A stretch of 22,064 bases of DNA from JBDIAR01 sp039812545 (GTDB taxonomy: Bacteria; Actinomycetota; Actinomycetes; Actinomycetales; Dermatophilaceae). Position numbers and translations under genes: made by a program. Below are positions 15,208-22,064 of this stretch, piece after piece (the stretch's first letter is position 1; every line of letters starts with the position of its first letter). Under the pieces are notes generated by a model that was not told where the DNA came from, ran no database searches, and was given only the letters and a program-made list of their open reading frames with translations. The DNA lies in assembly GCA_039812545.1 (NCBI GenBank), contig JBDIAR010000030.1, forward strand, positions 1 through 22,064. Reading direction: 5' to 3'.

Positions 15208-15807
15208 GTGACCACCGGCATACAAGATCCTGACGCGGCGCACCCCCCAACGACCCGTGAGGGGCGAGCGCGGGCGCTGCTGATCGTGCACACCGGCGAC
15301 GGCAAGGGCAAGACGACCGCCGCGATGGGACTCGCGCTGCGGGCCTGGGCGACGGGGACGTCGGTCGGCGTCGTGCAGTTCGTCAAGTCCGGACGCTGGC
15401 CGGCCGGGGAGCGAGCCGCCCTCGCGGCGCTGGACGCCTCCCCGGAGGGCGGGTCGATCGCGTGGTACCAAACGGGTGTTGGGGGGTCGTGGACCCCGCG
15501 CGGCGGCGGAGCCGAAGCGGCGGACGTCGCCCGACAGGGGTGGGTGCTCACCCGGGACCTCCTCGCCGAGCGACAGCACGGCCTGCTCATCCTCGACGAG
15601 TTCACGTATGCCATGACGCGCGGCTGGGTCGACGTCGCCGACGTGGTCGAGACGTTGACGAACCGCCCCGGGCATCAGCACGTCGTCGTCACCGGCCGTG
15701 CTTGTCCCCAAGAGTTGTTGGATGTTGCTGATCTGGTCACTCGGATGGACAAGGTGACGCACCCCTTCGACACGGGTGTGCGCGGGCAACGGGGGATCGA
15801 CTGGTGA
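15208..15807 (+). CDS. cobO: Corrinoid adenosyltransferase (CobO/BtuR type)
   Basis: This 199-residue enzyme adenosylates reduced corrinoids using ATP, forming the Co-C bond of adenosylcobalamin. The phosphate loop HTGDGKGKTTAAMGLALRA (about residues 28-46), VGVVQFVKSGRWPAGERAAL, and the Walker-B-like LLILDEFTYAM followed by VVVTGRACPQELLDVADLVT are all classic CobA/CobO/BtuR features. The GTG at 15208 is selected because GGGAG lies 6 bases upstream. It opens an overlapping cobO-cbiA-cobA unit. The region 15158-15207 contains no clear -10, so the promoter is undefined; read-through from riboswitch 2 is possible but unproven. Confidence 0.95.
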   Translation: MTTGIQDPDAAHPPTTREGRARALLIVHTGDGKGKTTAAMGLALRAWATGTSVGVVQFVKSGRWPAGERAALAALDASPEGGSIAWYQTGVGGSWTPRGGGAEAADVARQGWVLTRDLLAERQHGLLILDEFTYAMTRGWVDVADVVETLTNRPGHQHVVVTGRACPQELLDVADLVTRMDKVTHPFDTGVRGQRGIDW

Positions 15808-17249
15808 GCCGGTCACAGTCCGGCAACGACGCCGTGAACGCGCCGCCGCGATTCGTCGTCGCCGCGCCGGCGTCCGGTCACGGCAAGACCACGGTGACCA
15901 TCGGGCTGATCGCGGCGCTCCGCCGGCTCGGGCACGTGGTCGCCCCGTTCAAGGTTGGGCCCGACTACATCGACCCGGGGTACCACCTGCTCGCCGCCGG
16001 CCGCCCCGGTCGCAATCTCGACCCTTTTCTCGTCGGCGAGGACGCGATCCTGCAGCTGTTCCTGCACGGCTGCGCCCGGCCCACGCCGTGCGACCTTGCC
16101 GTCGTCGAGGGGGTGATGGGGCTCTTCGACGGGCGGCTCGGCACCGGGGGGTTCGCTTCGACGGGTCATGTCGCGGCCCTGCTGCGCGCACCCGTCGTCC
16201 TCGTGCTCGACGCCCGGCATACCAGCCGAACCATCGGCGCCATCGCCCATGGCCTGGCGACCTGGGACGCCGAGGTCAGTGTCGCCGGGGTCGTGCTCAA
16301 CCAGTGCGGCTCGGCGCGGCACGCCGCCGAGGCAGTCGCGGCCATCGGCGAGTCCGGCCTGCCGGTCCTCGGCGTGCTCGGCCGGCACGACGATCTGCAC
16401 GCCCCCTCTCGACACCTCGGCCTGGTCCCGGCCGCCGAACGACCGCACGCCGCCGCCGATCTCGACCGGTTGGCGGACCGAATCGCCGCCGATGTCGACC
16501 TCGCGGGGATCCTAGACCTCGCGCGGCGGGCACCCGCACTTGCCGGCCGGGCGTGGGATCCGACCTCAGTCCTCACTCCATTGAGTGTTGGGGGGTCGCG
16601 ACCGGTCGTCGCGGTCGCCGGCGGGCGGGCCTTCACCTTCCGGTATGCCGAGACGACAGAACTGCTCCAGGCCGCCGGCTGCGAGACGGTGGTGTTCGAC
16701 CCGTTGGTCGACGCCGCGCTGCCGCCCGGGACCGCCGGCCTGTATCTGGGCGGCGGGTTCCCGGAGGTCCATGCCGGCGAGTTGGCCGGCAATGCGAACC
16801 TGCTGGCCGCGATCCGTGCCGCTGTGAGCGCCGGTATGCCGACCGTCGCCGAGTGCGCCGGCCTGCTCTACCTGTGTGCCACCCTGGACGACGTACCGAT
16901 GACCGCGGCCCTGCCCGCGACGGCCCGGATGACCCCCCGCCTCACCTTGGGGTATCGGGGGTCCGTCGCCCCGGCCGACACGCTGCTGGCCCGAGCCGGC
17001 GAACACATCACCGGCCACGAGTTCCATCGCACCACGGTCGACGTACCTCCCGGCATACCTCCCGCATGGTTGTTGGACGGTCGCCCGGACGGTGTCAGCG
17101 CCGACCCAGCGGGCCTGGGTGTGTCTACGCTGCACGCGTCCTACCTGCACGTCCACTGGGCCGGCCACCCGCAGCTAGCGCAGAGGTTCGCCGACGCCGT
17201 CCACCGGTACGCATCCACCCGCACCCCCGCAGGAGAGCGAGAGACATGA
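15804..17249 (+). CDS. cbiA: Cobyrinate a,c-diamide synthase (CbiA/CobB)
   Basis: This 481-residue glutamine-dependent amidotransferase amidates the a and c acetate side chains of cobyrinate using ATP. The N-terminal DTBS-like ATPase domain has VVAAPASGHGKTTVTIGL (residues 18-35) and FKVGPDYIDPGYH, then VVEGVMGLFDG. The C-terminal type 1 glutaminase domain has the YLGGGFPEVHAGEL block and the nucleophile Cys351 in TVAECAGLLYL; the partner His lies in the STLHASYLHVHW segment near the end. Length is normal. The GTG start overlaps the cobO stop, with GGGGGA 7 bases upstream, and its stop overlaps the cobA ATG. Confidence 0.95.
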   Translation: MSRSQSGNDAVNAPPRFVVAAPASGHGKTTVTIGLIAALRRLGHVVAPFKVGPDYIDPGYHLLAAGRPGRNLDPFLVGEDAILQLFLHGCARPTPCDLAVVEGVMGLFDGRLGTGGFASTGHVAALLRAPVVLVLDARHTSRTIGAIAHGLATWDAEVSVAGVVLNQCGSARHAAEAVAAIGESGLPVLGVLGRHDDLHAPSRHLGLVPAAERPHAAADLDRLADRIAADVDLAGILDLARRAPALAGRAWDPTSVLTPLSVGGSRPVVAVAGGRAFTFRYAETTELLQAAGCETVVFDPLVDAALPPGTAGLYLGGGFPEVHAGELAGNANLLAAIRAAVSAGMPTVAECAGLLYLCATLDDVPMTAALPATARMTPRLTLGYRGSVAPADTLLARAGEHITGHEFHRTTVDVPPGIPPAWLLDGRPDGVSADPAGLGVSTLHASYLHVHWAGHPQLAQRFADAVHRYASTRTPAGERET

Positions 17250-18037
17250 CCGCCGAACCCGACCTCACGCCGCTGGTGCTCGGCGACCCCGCCCCGCCCG
17301 GCACCGTCGTGCTCGTCGGCGGCGGCCCCGGCGACCCCGGGCTGGTCACGGTCCGCGGCCTGGCCGCCGTGCAGGCCGCGGATGTCGTCGTCTACGACCG
17401 GCTCGCCCCCACGGCCGTCCTGGCCTACGCCCGCCCGGACGCCACGCTCCTCGACGTCGGCAAGGCGCCCACCCGGCATCGCACCCCCCAAGACCACATC
17501 AACGCCCTCCTCGTCGAACACGCGCTCGCGGGACGCCGCGTCGTGCGTCTCAAGGGCGGCGACAATTTCGTCTTCGGCCGTGGCGGGGAGGAATGGCAGG
17601 CCTGCGCGGCCGCGGGGGTGCCCGTCGTTGTCGTACCCGGCGTCACCTCCGCGATCGCGGTGCCCGGGTCGGTTGGCATTCCGGTCACCCACCGCAATGT
17701 CGTGCAGGGGTTCACCGTGGTGTCCGGCCACGTCTCCCCCGACGACCCGGCGTCCACGCTCGACTACGCCGGACTGGTCCGGTCCCGCACCACTCTCGTC
17801 ATCCTCATGGGCATGACCCAGCTGCGCGCGATCTGCGAGCGCCTGATCGCCGAGGGGATGCCGCCGCAGACTCCCGCTGCCGTCGTCGCGAACGGGTTCG
17901 CCCCCGACTGCGTGGTGCTGCGGGCGCCGGTGGCCGAACTCGCGGACGCCGTGGTGGCGGCCCAGATCGGCCCGCCGGCGGTCGTCGTCATCGGCGACGT
18001 CGTCGCCCTCGACCTGGGTGCGCCGGCGCCGTCATGA
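17246..18037 (+). CDS. cobA: Uroporphyrinogen-III C-methyltransferase (SUMT)
   Basis: This 263-residue tetrapyrrole methylase adds methyl groups to C2 and C7 of uroporphyrinogen III, producing precorrin-2 for cobalamin and sirohaem. Evidence: VVLVGGGPGDPGLVTVRGLAAV (residues 21-42), VYDRLAP, the RTPQDHINALLVEHA segment, RLKGGDNFVFGRGGEE, VPGVTSAIAVPGSVGIPVTHR and LVILMGM. The GGDPF motif of most SUMTs reads GGDNF here, a substitution in the SAM/substrate loop that could affect activity. AGGAG lies about 10 bases upstream of the ATG, which overlaps the cbiA stop. At the 3' end its TGA abuts the cbiJ TGA on the other strand inside the palindrome TCATGA (18032-18037). Confidence 0.94.
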   Translation: MTAEPDLTPLVLGDPAPPGTVVLVGGGPGDPGLVTVRGLAAVQAADVVVYDRLAPTAVLAYARPDATLLDVGKAPTRHRTPQDHINALLVEHALAGRRVVRLKGGDNFVFGRGGEEWQACAAAGVPVVVVPGVTSAIAVPGSVGIPVTHRNVVQGFTVVSGHVSPDDPASTLDYAGLVRSRTTLVILMGMTQLRAICERLIAEGMPPQTPAAVVANGFAPDCVVLRAPVAELADAVVAAQIGPPAVVVIGDVVALDLGAPAPS

Positions 18038-18844
18038 CCGGGCCGTCCCGGACGCGTCCAGACACCGGGCGAGGGCATCGTCCATCTCGGTGACGGTGTC
18101 GATACCGGGCGGGGCGGCCGGGCGGCGGACGACGATCACCGGTACGTCGAGGCGTGCGGCGGCGTCGAGTTTGGCCGCCGTATGCCGTCCGCCGGCATCC
18201 TTGGTGACCAGCACCGTCACGTCGTGGGCGGCGAAGAGCGCGAGTTCGGCGGCCGGCTCGGCGCGCGGGTCCAGCGGCAGCGTCCGCCAGCGCGGTGGCA
18301 GGGCAAGGCCGGTGTCGTCGGCGACCCGGGCCAGGACGTTTCGGTCCGCGAGGGCGGCGATGTAGGTCGGTAGGTTCTGCCGGCCGATCGTCAAGAGGAC
18401 TGCGCCGGTAGGCCGGGGGTCGCGTGCCGTCGCGCCCGCCCGCTCCGCATCGGCCGCCCGCGCCACCTCCGCCGCCGCCTTGGCCGCCGCGGCGTGCTCG
18501 TCCACCCAGTGCCAGGTCCCGGCCGCCGGGTGGTCACGCCAGCCGGGGCGGTCGAGCCGCAGCAACGCAACCCCGGCCGCAGCGCACCCGAGCACGGCGT
18601 GACGCGACATCTGTTCGGCATACGGGTGGGTGGCGTCGACGACGAAGGAGACACCCTCCTGACGCAGCCACGCGGCCAGCCCATCGGGTCCGCCGAACCC
18701 GCCGACCCGCACCCGCCCGGCCGGCAGTCGTGGGGTCGGGGTCCGTCCGGCCAGTGAGGTGACGACGGGGACGCCGACGGCATCGAGCCGGTTCGCCAGC
18801 TCGCGCGCCTCGGCGGTGCCGCCGAGGATCAGGATGCTCCCCAC
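18032..18844 (-). CDS. cbiJ: Precorrin-6A / cobalt-precorrin-6A reductase (CbiJ/CobK)
   Basis: This 270-residue NAD(P)H-dependent reductase reduces the corrin ring at precorrin-6A. Typical segments: ILILGGTAEARELANRL at the very N-terminus, VVDATHPYAEQMSRHA, LRLDRPGW, VLLTIGRQNLP, VTKDAGGRHTAAKLDAA and a C-terminal VIVVRRP strand. The GTG at 18844 is preferred because it puts the nucleotide-binding strand at residue 3, as in the family. A longer in-frame extension to 18910 has no family resemblance. No Shine-Dalgarno is seen, and a CATACT hexamer lies 8 bases upstream, so a leaderless or near-leaderless message is possible. It converges on cobA with a 6-base overlap. Confidence 0.93.
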   Translation of the reverse strand: MGSILILGGTAEARELANRLDAVGVPVVTSLAGRTPTPRLPAGRVRVGGFGGPDGLAAWLRQEGVSFVVDATHPYAEQMSRHAVLGCAAAGVALLRLDRPGWRDHPAAGTWHWVDEHAAAAKAAAEVARAADAERAGATARDPRPTGAVLLTIGRQNLPTYIAALADRNVLARVADDTGLALPPRWRTLPLDPRAEPAAELALFAAHDVTVLVTKDAGGRHTAAKLDAAARLDVPVIVVRRPAAPPGIDTVTEMDDALARCLDASGTARS

Positions 18845-18852
18845 GCAGGCCG

Positions 18853-18858
18853 AGTATG
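18853..18858 (-). promoter_or_regulatory. Possible -10 box for cbiJ
   Basis: The minus strand reads CATACT, matching TATAAT at four of six positions, 8 bases before the GTG. It overlaps one copy of the dispersed GGCATAC 7-mer, so the match may owe more to that motif than to promoter function. Confidence 0.25.
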
Positions 18859-18924
18859 CCAGCAGCGGTCTCGACGTGCCGCCGTACTGCTCCCGCCGCG
18901 AGCTTCGCACTGACCGGGAGCTGT

Positions 18925-18980
18925 TGCGCTGATCGCGTCGAACCCGCGGTGACCGGGTGTTGCAACTCTCGATCAGCGCA
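18925..18980. repeat. 11-bp inverted repeat in the cbiJ-PKS intergenic region
   Basis: TGCGCTGATCG at 18925-18935 is the reverse complement of CGATCAGCGCA at 18970-18980. The 34-base spacer holds a further stem ACCCG/CGGGT, and an overlapping alternative pairing CAACT/AGTTG involves the right arm. The rest of 18845-19028 contains nothing else I can identify. This could be a structured element or an operator pair near the cbiJ promoter. Confidence 0.55.
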
Positions 18981-19028
18981 GTTGGGCTGGGTCAGCTAAG
19001 GGGCCCGGTACGCGATGGCGCCGGACAC

Positions 19029-19068
19029 GTGAGGTGGGTGGCACCCCGCAGGGCGCCACCCACCTCAC
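19029..19068 (-). terminator. Strong terminator hairpin after the PKS gene
   Basis: GTGAGGTGGGTGGC (19029-19042) and GCCACCCACCTCAC (19055-19068) form a perfect 14-bp stem with a 12-base loop. On the coding (minus) strand it begins 11 bases beyond the PKS stop codon. There is no U-tract, as is common for terminators in GC-rich bacteria. Confidence 0.85.
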
Positions 19069-19079
19069 GAACCGTGATC

Positions 19080-22064
19080 TCAGCCGCCGAAGGTGTCCTT
19101 CAGCACGGCCGCGATGTCGTCCGGCAGCGCCGACGGCAGCGGCACGGTGTGGTAACCGTGCATCCGCACGACGACCGAACCGGCCCCGTCGGTGACGGCG
19201 CAGTGGAACAGGCCCTCACCCGCGGGCCACGCCCACGAGTACAGCGGTCCCTCGACGCCGGCCGGGTCGCGCAGCACGCTGACCTGCTCGACCCGCAGCG
19301 GCAGCGCGAGCCGCGACTCGGTGCCGGCCTCCCACAGCCCCGCGGTCTGGAAGCACAGCTCGGACAGTCGCGGTGCGCTGACGAGCGGGGCGTCCCCGGG
19401 GACCTGGTTGTCGGGCAGCGGGTCGGCCATCTTGGTCTGCGAGCAGTTCTCGCCGCGCCACGTCTTCTCGACGACCTGGTATGCCGGGCCGTGGAAGTAG
19501 AACGTGTAGACCTGGTCGGCGCTCATCTGCTTGTCGCCCTCGCGGACCTCGGCCTCGAACTGAGGCTCGGGGTCGCCCTGGACGAGGCGGACCTTGCCGG
19601 TGAAGTGGACCTGCTTGACCGGGTTCGCGTTGCCGGGGAGCTTGCGCTCGGCGGACAGCTCGCACCGGGCGAGCAGGCTGCCGTCGGGCTCCGGCGACAC
19701 GATGGCCTGGACCGTGAGGGTCCGCGGCTCGTCGCGGAAGAACTTCACCGGAGCGGAGAAGTCGACGTCCTCGATCGAGGCGACCCGGTAACCCTCGGGC
19801 GCGACCAGCTTGGCGACCTCGGCGAAGGACTCCATCCCCATGACGCCCGGCAGGACGGGGGTGCCGTCGATCCGGTGGTCGTAGAGGAAGGCCTGGACCA
19901 ACGGGTCGAGGGTCACCTTGTTGACGACGCCGTTGTGCACCGACATCGCCACCTCGCCGATCATCGGGCCGTGCGGGCCCGCGCCGAGCAGGGTCGAGGC
20001 CGGCACGCCGCCGTCCTCGGAGTACTCCCTGGCCATCATGCCCAGGACGCCGGCGACGACGACCTCACCGCTGTATGCGTGTCCGGTCAGTTCGCGACGG
20101 ATCCAGGCGATGCCTGCGTCCGGCGGGAGCATCTGGACGCCGGCGGCCTCCATGATCTTCGGGATCGACCCACGGGTGGCCATGCCGATTCCGCCCCACG
20201 CCGTCCAGTCCAGCGCCAACGCCCGGGTTTCCGGACGCGCGCGGCGCATATTGGACGCGATCTTGCAGAGCAGGTCGTTGGCCGCCGAGTAGTCGGTCTG
20301 ACCCTGGTTGCCGAACCGTCCGGCGACCGAGGAGAACCCGATCGTCGCTCCGATCGGCATGTCCTTGGCGCCCTTCCAGACGTTGAACCAACCGTTGATC
20401 TTGACGTCGAACACGAGGTCGTATTCGCGCGGCTCCTTCTGCGGCAGGTTACGGCTGATCTCCAGACCGGCGGCGTGCAGCAGGACGTCGATCCGGCCGC
20501 TGGTCTCCTTGACCTTGGCCATCACATCGGCCACCGCATCGGCATTAGTCAGGTCCACCGAGTGGTAGTGGACCGTACCGCCGTGCGCCTCGACCGCCTC
20601 GATGGCCGTCAGGGCCATCGCCTTGCGCTCCAGGCCGGCGAGCTCACGGTCGATGACGACCGGCGTGGCCTTCTCGCCGGCGGCCTTGAGCCGGGCGGCG
20701 ATGGTGCCCTTGAGCGCTTCCTTGTCCGTCCGGAATGCCGTCAGGTCGGGGTCGTTGCGGTCCGGCGTCGGCGTCAGGTCGAGCAGGTGGAAGACGCCAC
20801 CGCTGGCCTTGGCCAGATCCGCGGTGATCGCCGAGACGATCGAGCCCGCGGCGCCGGTCACGAGGAACACCGTGTCCTTGTCGAACTTCATCCCGCCATT
20901 GCCCTCGACGTAGCTGTCGCCGTCGAAGGACAGGGCCGGGAACGGCCGCTCGGTGAAGGCGACGCCGTAGCGACGGCCGTCGACGAGACCGATCTCGACG
21001 ACGCCCGAGTCGCGCAGCGTCTCCTCGACGAGCAGATCCGCGACCGAGGCCGTCTTGCGGCTCGGCGGCAGGTCGACCGCCTTGACGAGGGACTCCGGCT
21101 TCTCCTTCTTGTACGACTTGGTGAAGCCGACGACCGAACCGCCGAGGATCGACGTGGCGCCACCGGCGTCGTAACCGTGGTACCCGCCCAGCCGGGTGGC
21201 CGAGACGAGGAACGGCGAGTGGTCGTAGAGGTGACGCATGGTGGCATACAGCGTCTTGACCCGGCGACGCAGCGCTTCGCGCCACGCCTCGAGGTCCATC
21301 GCGTTGATGTCACCGTCGTCGTCGAGAGCCGGCAGCCAGTAGACGCCCTGGATCGGACCGTCGGCCAGCCACCCGTCGAGGCGGGCGTACAGGTCGTCGG
21401 TGGAGATCCCGGGTTCGAGTTCGAGCGCGGTGGTGCCGAGCTTGGCCAGCTTCTTGGCCAGCGAGGCGCCGACACCGCCCTCGTCGAGCATGACGACCAC
21501 GCGGGCGCCGTCGAGCACGACCCCGGTCTCGTCGCAGCCGGGGGCGCCCGGACGCAGCGAGAGGGTCGGGACGCGACGCGGCAGCCGGTCGATCGCCTCG
21601 AGCGAACCCTGGATGGTCTCCGGGACCGGCGGGGCGGCCGGGGCGGCGGGTGCCGCCGGGGCGGCCTCGGCCGGGGCAGCAGCGGGCGCCGCGGGAGCGG
21701 CCACACCGAGCTTGCCGCGGATCCAGCCCGCGATGTGGTTCAGCGTCGGGAAGTCGCGCAGCTGCAGGTTCTCGTCACGCTCGACGTTGTACTGCTCGCG
21801 AACCGCCGCGAACACCTCCGCCTGCTTGACCGTGTCGACCCCCAGGTCGGCCTCCAGATCCAGATCCGGATCCAGCAGATCCTGCGGGTACCCCGTCATG
21901 TCCGCCACGATCTTGGTCACCGTCGCGAGAATCTCGTCCGATCCACCCGCGGGAGCCGCCGCCGGAGCAGCAGCAGCCGGAGCCATCGCCGGGGCAGCAG
22001 CGGGCGCCGCGGGAGCGGCCACACCGAGCTTGCCGCGGATCCAGCCCGCGATGTGGTTCAGCGT
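19080..22064 (-). CDS. PfaA-like multidomain polyketide/fatty acid synthase, C-terminal part (ACP-ACP-KR-dehydratase), partial
   Basis: At least 994 residues are visible; the frame is open to the window edge, so the N-terminal part (presumably ketosynthase and acyltransferase) is missing. Order: the end of one ACP, an Ala/Pro linker, a full ACP (about 21711-21945), another Ala/Pro linker, a ketoreductase with its structural half first and then FLVTGAAGSIVSAI and the catalytic Tyr in QTDYSAAND (codon 20289-20291), then a hotdog dehydratase with HRIDGTPVLPG (His codon 19875-19877). This order resembles PfaA of polyunsaturated fatty acid synthases. Oddities: the ACP site reads LGVDTVKQ, with Thr (codon 21831-21833) where Ser normally carries phosphopantetheine, and the second dehydratase position reads SELCFQ, with Glu where Asp is usual. 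Product unknown. Confidence 0.85.
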   Translation of the reverse strand, partial: TLNHIAGWIRGKLGVAAPAAPAAAPAMAPAAAAPAAAPAGGSDEILATVTKIVADMTGYPQDLLDPDLDLEADLGVDTVKQAEVFAAVREQYNVERDENLQLRDFPTLNHIAGWIRGKLGVAAPAAPAAAPAEAAPAAPAAPAAPPVPETIQGSLEAIDRLPRRVPTLSLRPGAPGCDETGVVLDGARVVVMLDEGGVGASLAKKLAKLGTTALELEPGISTDDLYARLDGWLADGPIQGVYWLPALDDDGDINAMDLEAWREALRRRVKTLYATMRHLYDHSPFLVSATRLGGYHGYDAGGATSILGGSVVGFTKSYKKEKPESLVKAVDLPPSRKTASVADLLVEETLRDSGVVEIGLVDGRRYGVAFTERPFPALSFDGDSYVEGNGGMKFDKDTVFLVTGAAGSIVSAITADLAKASGGVFHLLDLTPTPDRNDPDLTAFRTDKEALKGTIAARLKAAGEKATPVVIDRELAGLERKAMALTAIEAVEAHGGTVHYHSVDLTNADAVADVMAKVKETSGRIDVLLHAAGLEISRNLPQKEPREYDLVFDVKINGWFNVWKGAKDMPIGATIGFSSVAGRFGNQGQTDYSAANDLLCKIASNMRRARPETRALALDWTAWGGIGMATRGSIPKIMEAAGVQMLPPDAGIAWIRRELTGHAYSGEVVVAGVLGMMAREYSEDGGVPASTLLGAGPHGPMIGEVAMSVHNGVVNKVTLDPLVQAFLYDHRIDGTPVLPGVMGMESFAEVAKLVAPEGYRVASIEDVDFSAPVKFFRDEPRTLTVQAIVSPEPDGSLLARCELSAERKLPGNANPVKQVHFTGKVRLVQGDPEPQFEAEVREGDKQMSADQVYTFYFHGPAYQVVEKTWRGENCSQTKMADPLPDNQVPGDAPLVSAPRLSELCFQTAGLWEAGTESRLALPLRVEQVSVLRDPAGVEGPLYSWAWPAGEGLFHCAVTDGAGSVVVRMHGYHTVPLPSALPDDIAAVLKDTFGG
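21670..22064. repeat. Tandem ACP module repeat, 318-bp period
   Basis: Bases 21670-21746 are identical to 21988-22064 (77 bases), and the second copy runs into the window edge. The offset of 318 bp equals 106 codons, one ACP plus linker. This shows at least two near-identical tandem carrier domains, with more possible outside the window. Confidence 0.95.

Larger units (their letters stand above)
469..21249. repeat. Dispersed 7-mer GTATGCC/GGCATAC, 44 copies
   Basis: Hand scanning found 24 GTATGCC and 20 GGCATAC on the plus strand, for example at 469, 822, 1821, 2033, 2060, 4002, 4062, 5353, 6245, 8709, 10331, 11353, 11371, 13683, 15606, 16834, 18180 and 21243. At about 70% G+C roughly two would be expected on both strands together. 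Copies occur in genes on both strands, in every reading frame and inside the riboswitch-1 leader (6245). GTATGCC is usually followed by G. Few copies lie in the PKS (2 in 3 kb). Confidence 0.85.

Noticed and set aside
14321..15211. Full-length protein downstream of riboswitch 2
   Set aside because: Although the start has a good Shine-Dalgarno, nearly the whole frame is antisense to cbiT and resembles no protein; only the short segment before 14438 is listed, as a possible remnant.
6327..18844. Aerobic (late cobalt insertion) cobalamin pathway
   Set aside because: No CobG, CobF or CobN is seen, whereas CbiX, CbiG and CbiD mark the early-cobalt route.
469..21249. GTATGCC as a polar chromosome motif (Chi or KOPS type) or as a promoter -10 element
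   Set aside because: The two orientations are about equally frequent, and most copies lie inside genes away from start codons.

Overview
The window is about 22 kb of GC-rich bacterial DNA, roughly 70% G+C by eye. Codons end in G or C, GTG starts are common, neighbouring genes overlap by 4 bases (ATGA/GTGA), and at least one gene looks leaderless. This fits an Actinomycetota chromosome; I cannot name a genus. No transposase, integrase, tRNA, rRNA or CRISPR array was seen. The region reads as biosynthetic chromosome rather than a mobile island.

Layout. (1) 2-2300, plus strand: an unrecognised protein, a hexose-6-phosphate mutarotase-like epimerase and a PhzF-family isomerase, overlapping by 4 bases. 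(2) 2304-3590, minus strand: ornithine aminotransferase (rocD), whose first codons form a 15-bp tandem repeat. (3) 3817-6109, plus strand: a 4'-phosphopantetheinyl transferase, a protein-isoaspartate methyltransferase-like protein and a PfkB sugar kinase. (4) 6115-18844: a large cobalamin (corrin ring) locus. (5) 19080-22064, minus strand: the C-terminal part of a PfaA-like (polyunsaturated fatty acid synthase type) multidomain PKS with tandem ACPs, a ketoreductase and a dehydratase; it runs off the right edge.

The cobalamin locus has several transcription units. A B12 riboswitch (about 6115-6326) leads a five-gene overlapping operon: cbiL, cbiF, cbiE, a cbiG-cbiH fusion and a cbiX-sirC fusion. 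Facing it are cbiD and cbiC on the minus strand, with a strong hairpin between the converging ends. A second B12 riboswitch (about 14126-14320, plus strand) has no convincing cognate gene and points into the antisense strand of cbiT. cbiT diverges from the cobO-cbiA-cobA operon across a short region with a perfect 20-bp palindrome. cbiJ/cobK converges on cobA. CbiX, CbiG and CbiD together indicate the early-cobalt-insertion (anaerobic-type) route from uroporphyrinogen III to adenosyl-cobyrinic acid a,c-diamide. cbiP, cbiB and the nucleotide-loop genes are not in the window.

Most notable observations: (a) the 7-mer GTATGCC/GGCATAC occurs 44 times by hand count, about 20-fold above a composition estimate, in all reading frames and on both strands, often forcing rare codons; (b) the second riboswitch looks orphaned; (c) CbiE carries a C-terminal tail resembling a decayed CbiT domain while an intact cbiT sits elsewhere; (d) the PKS carrier domain has Thr where the phosphopantetheine-bearing Ser is expected.
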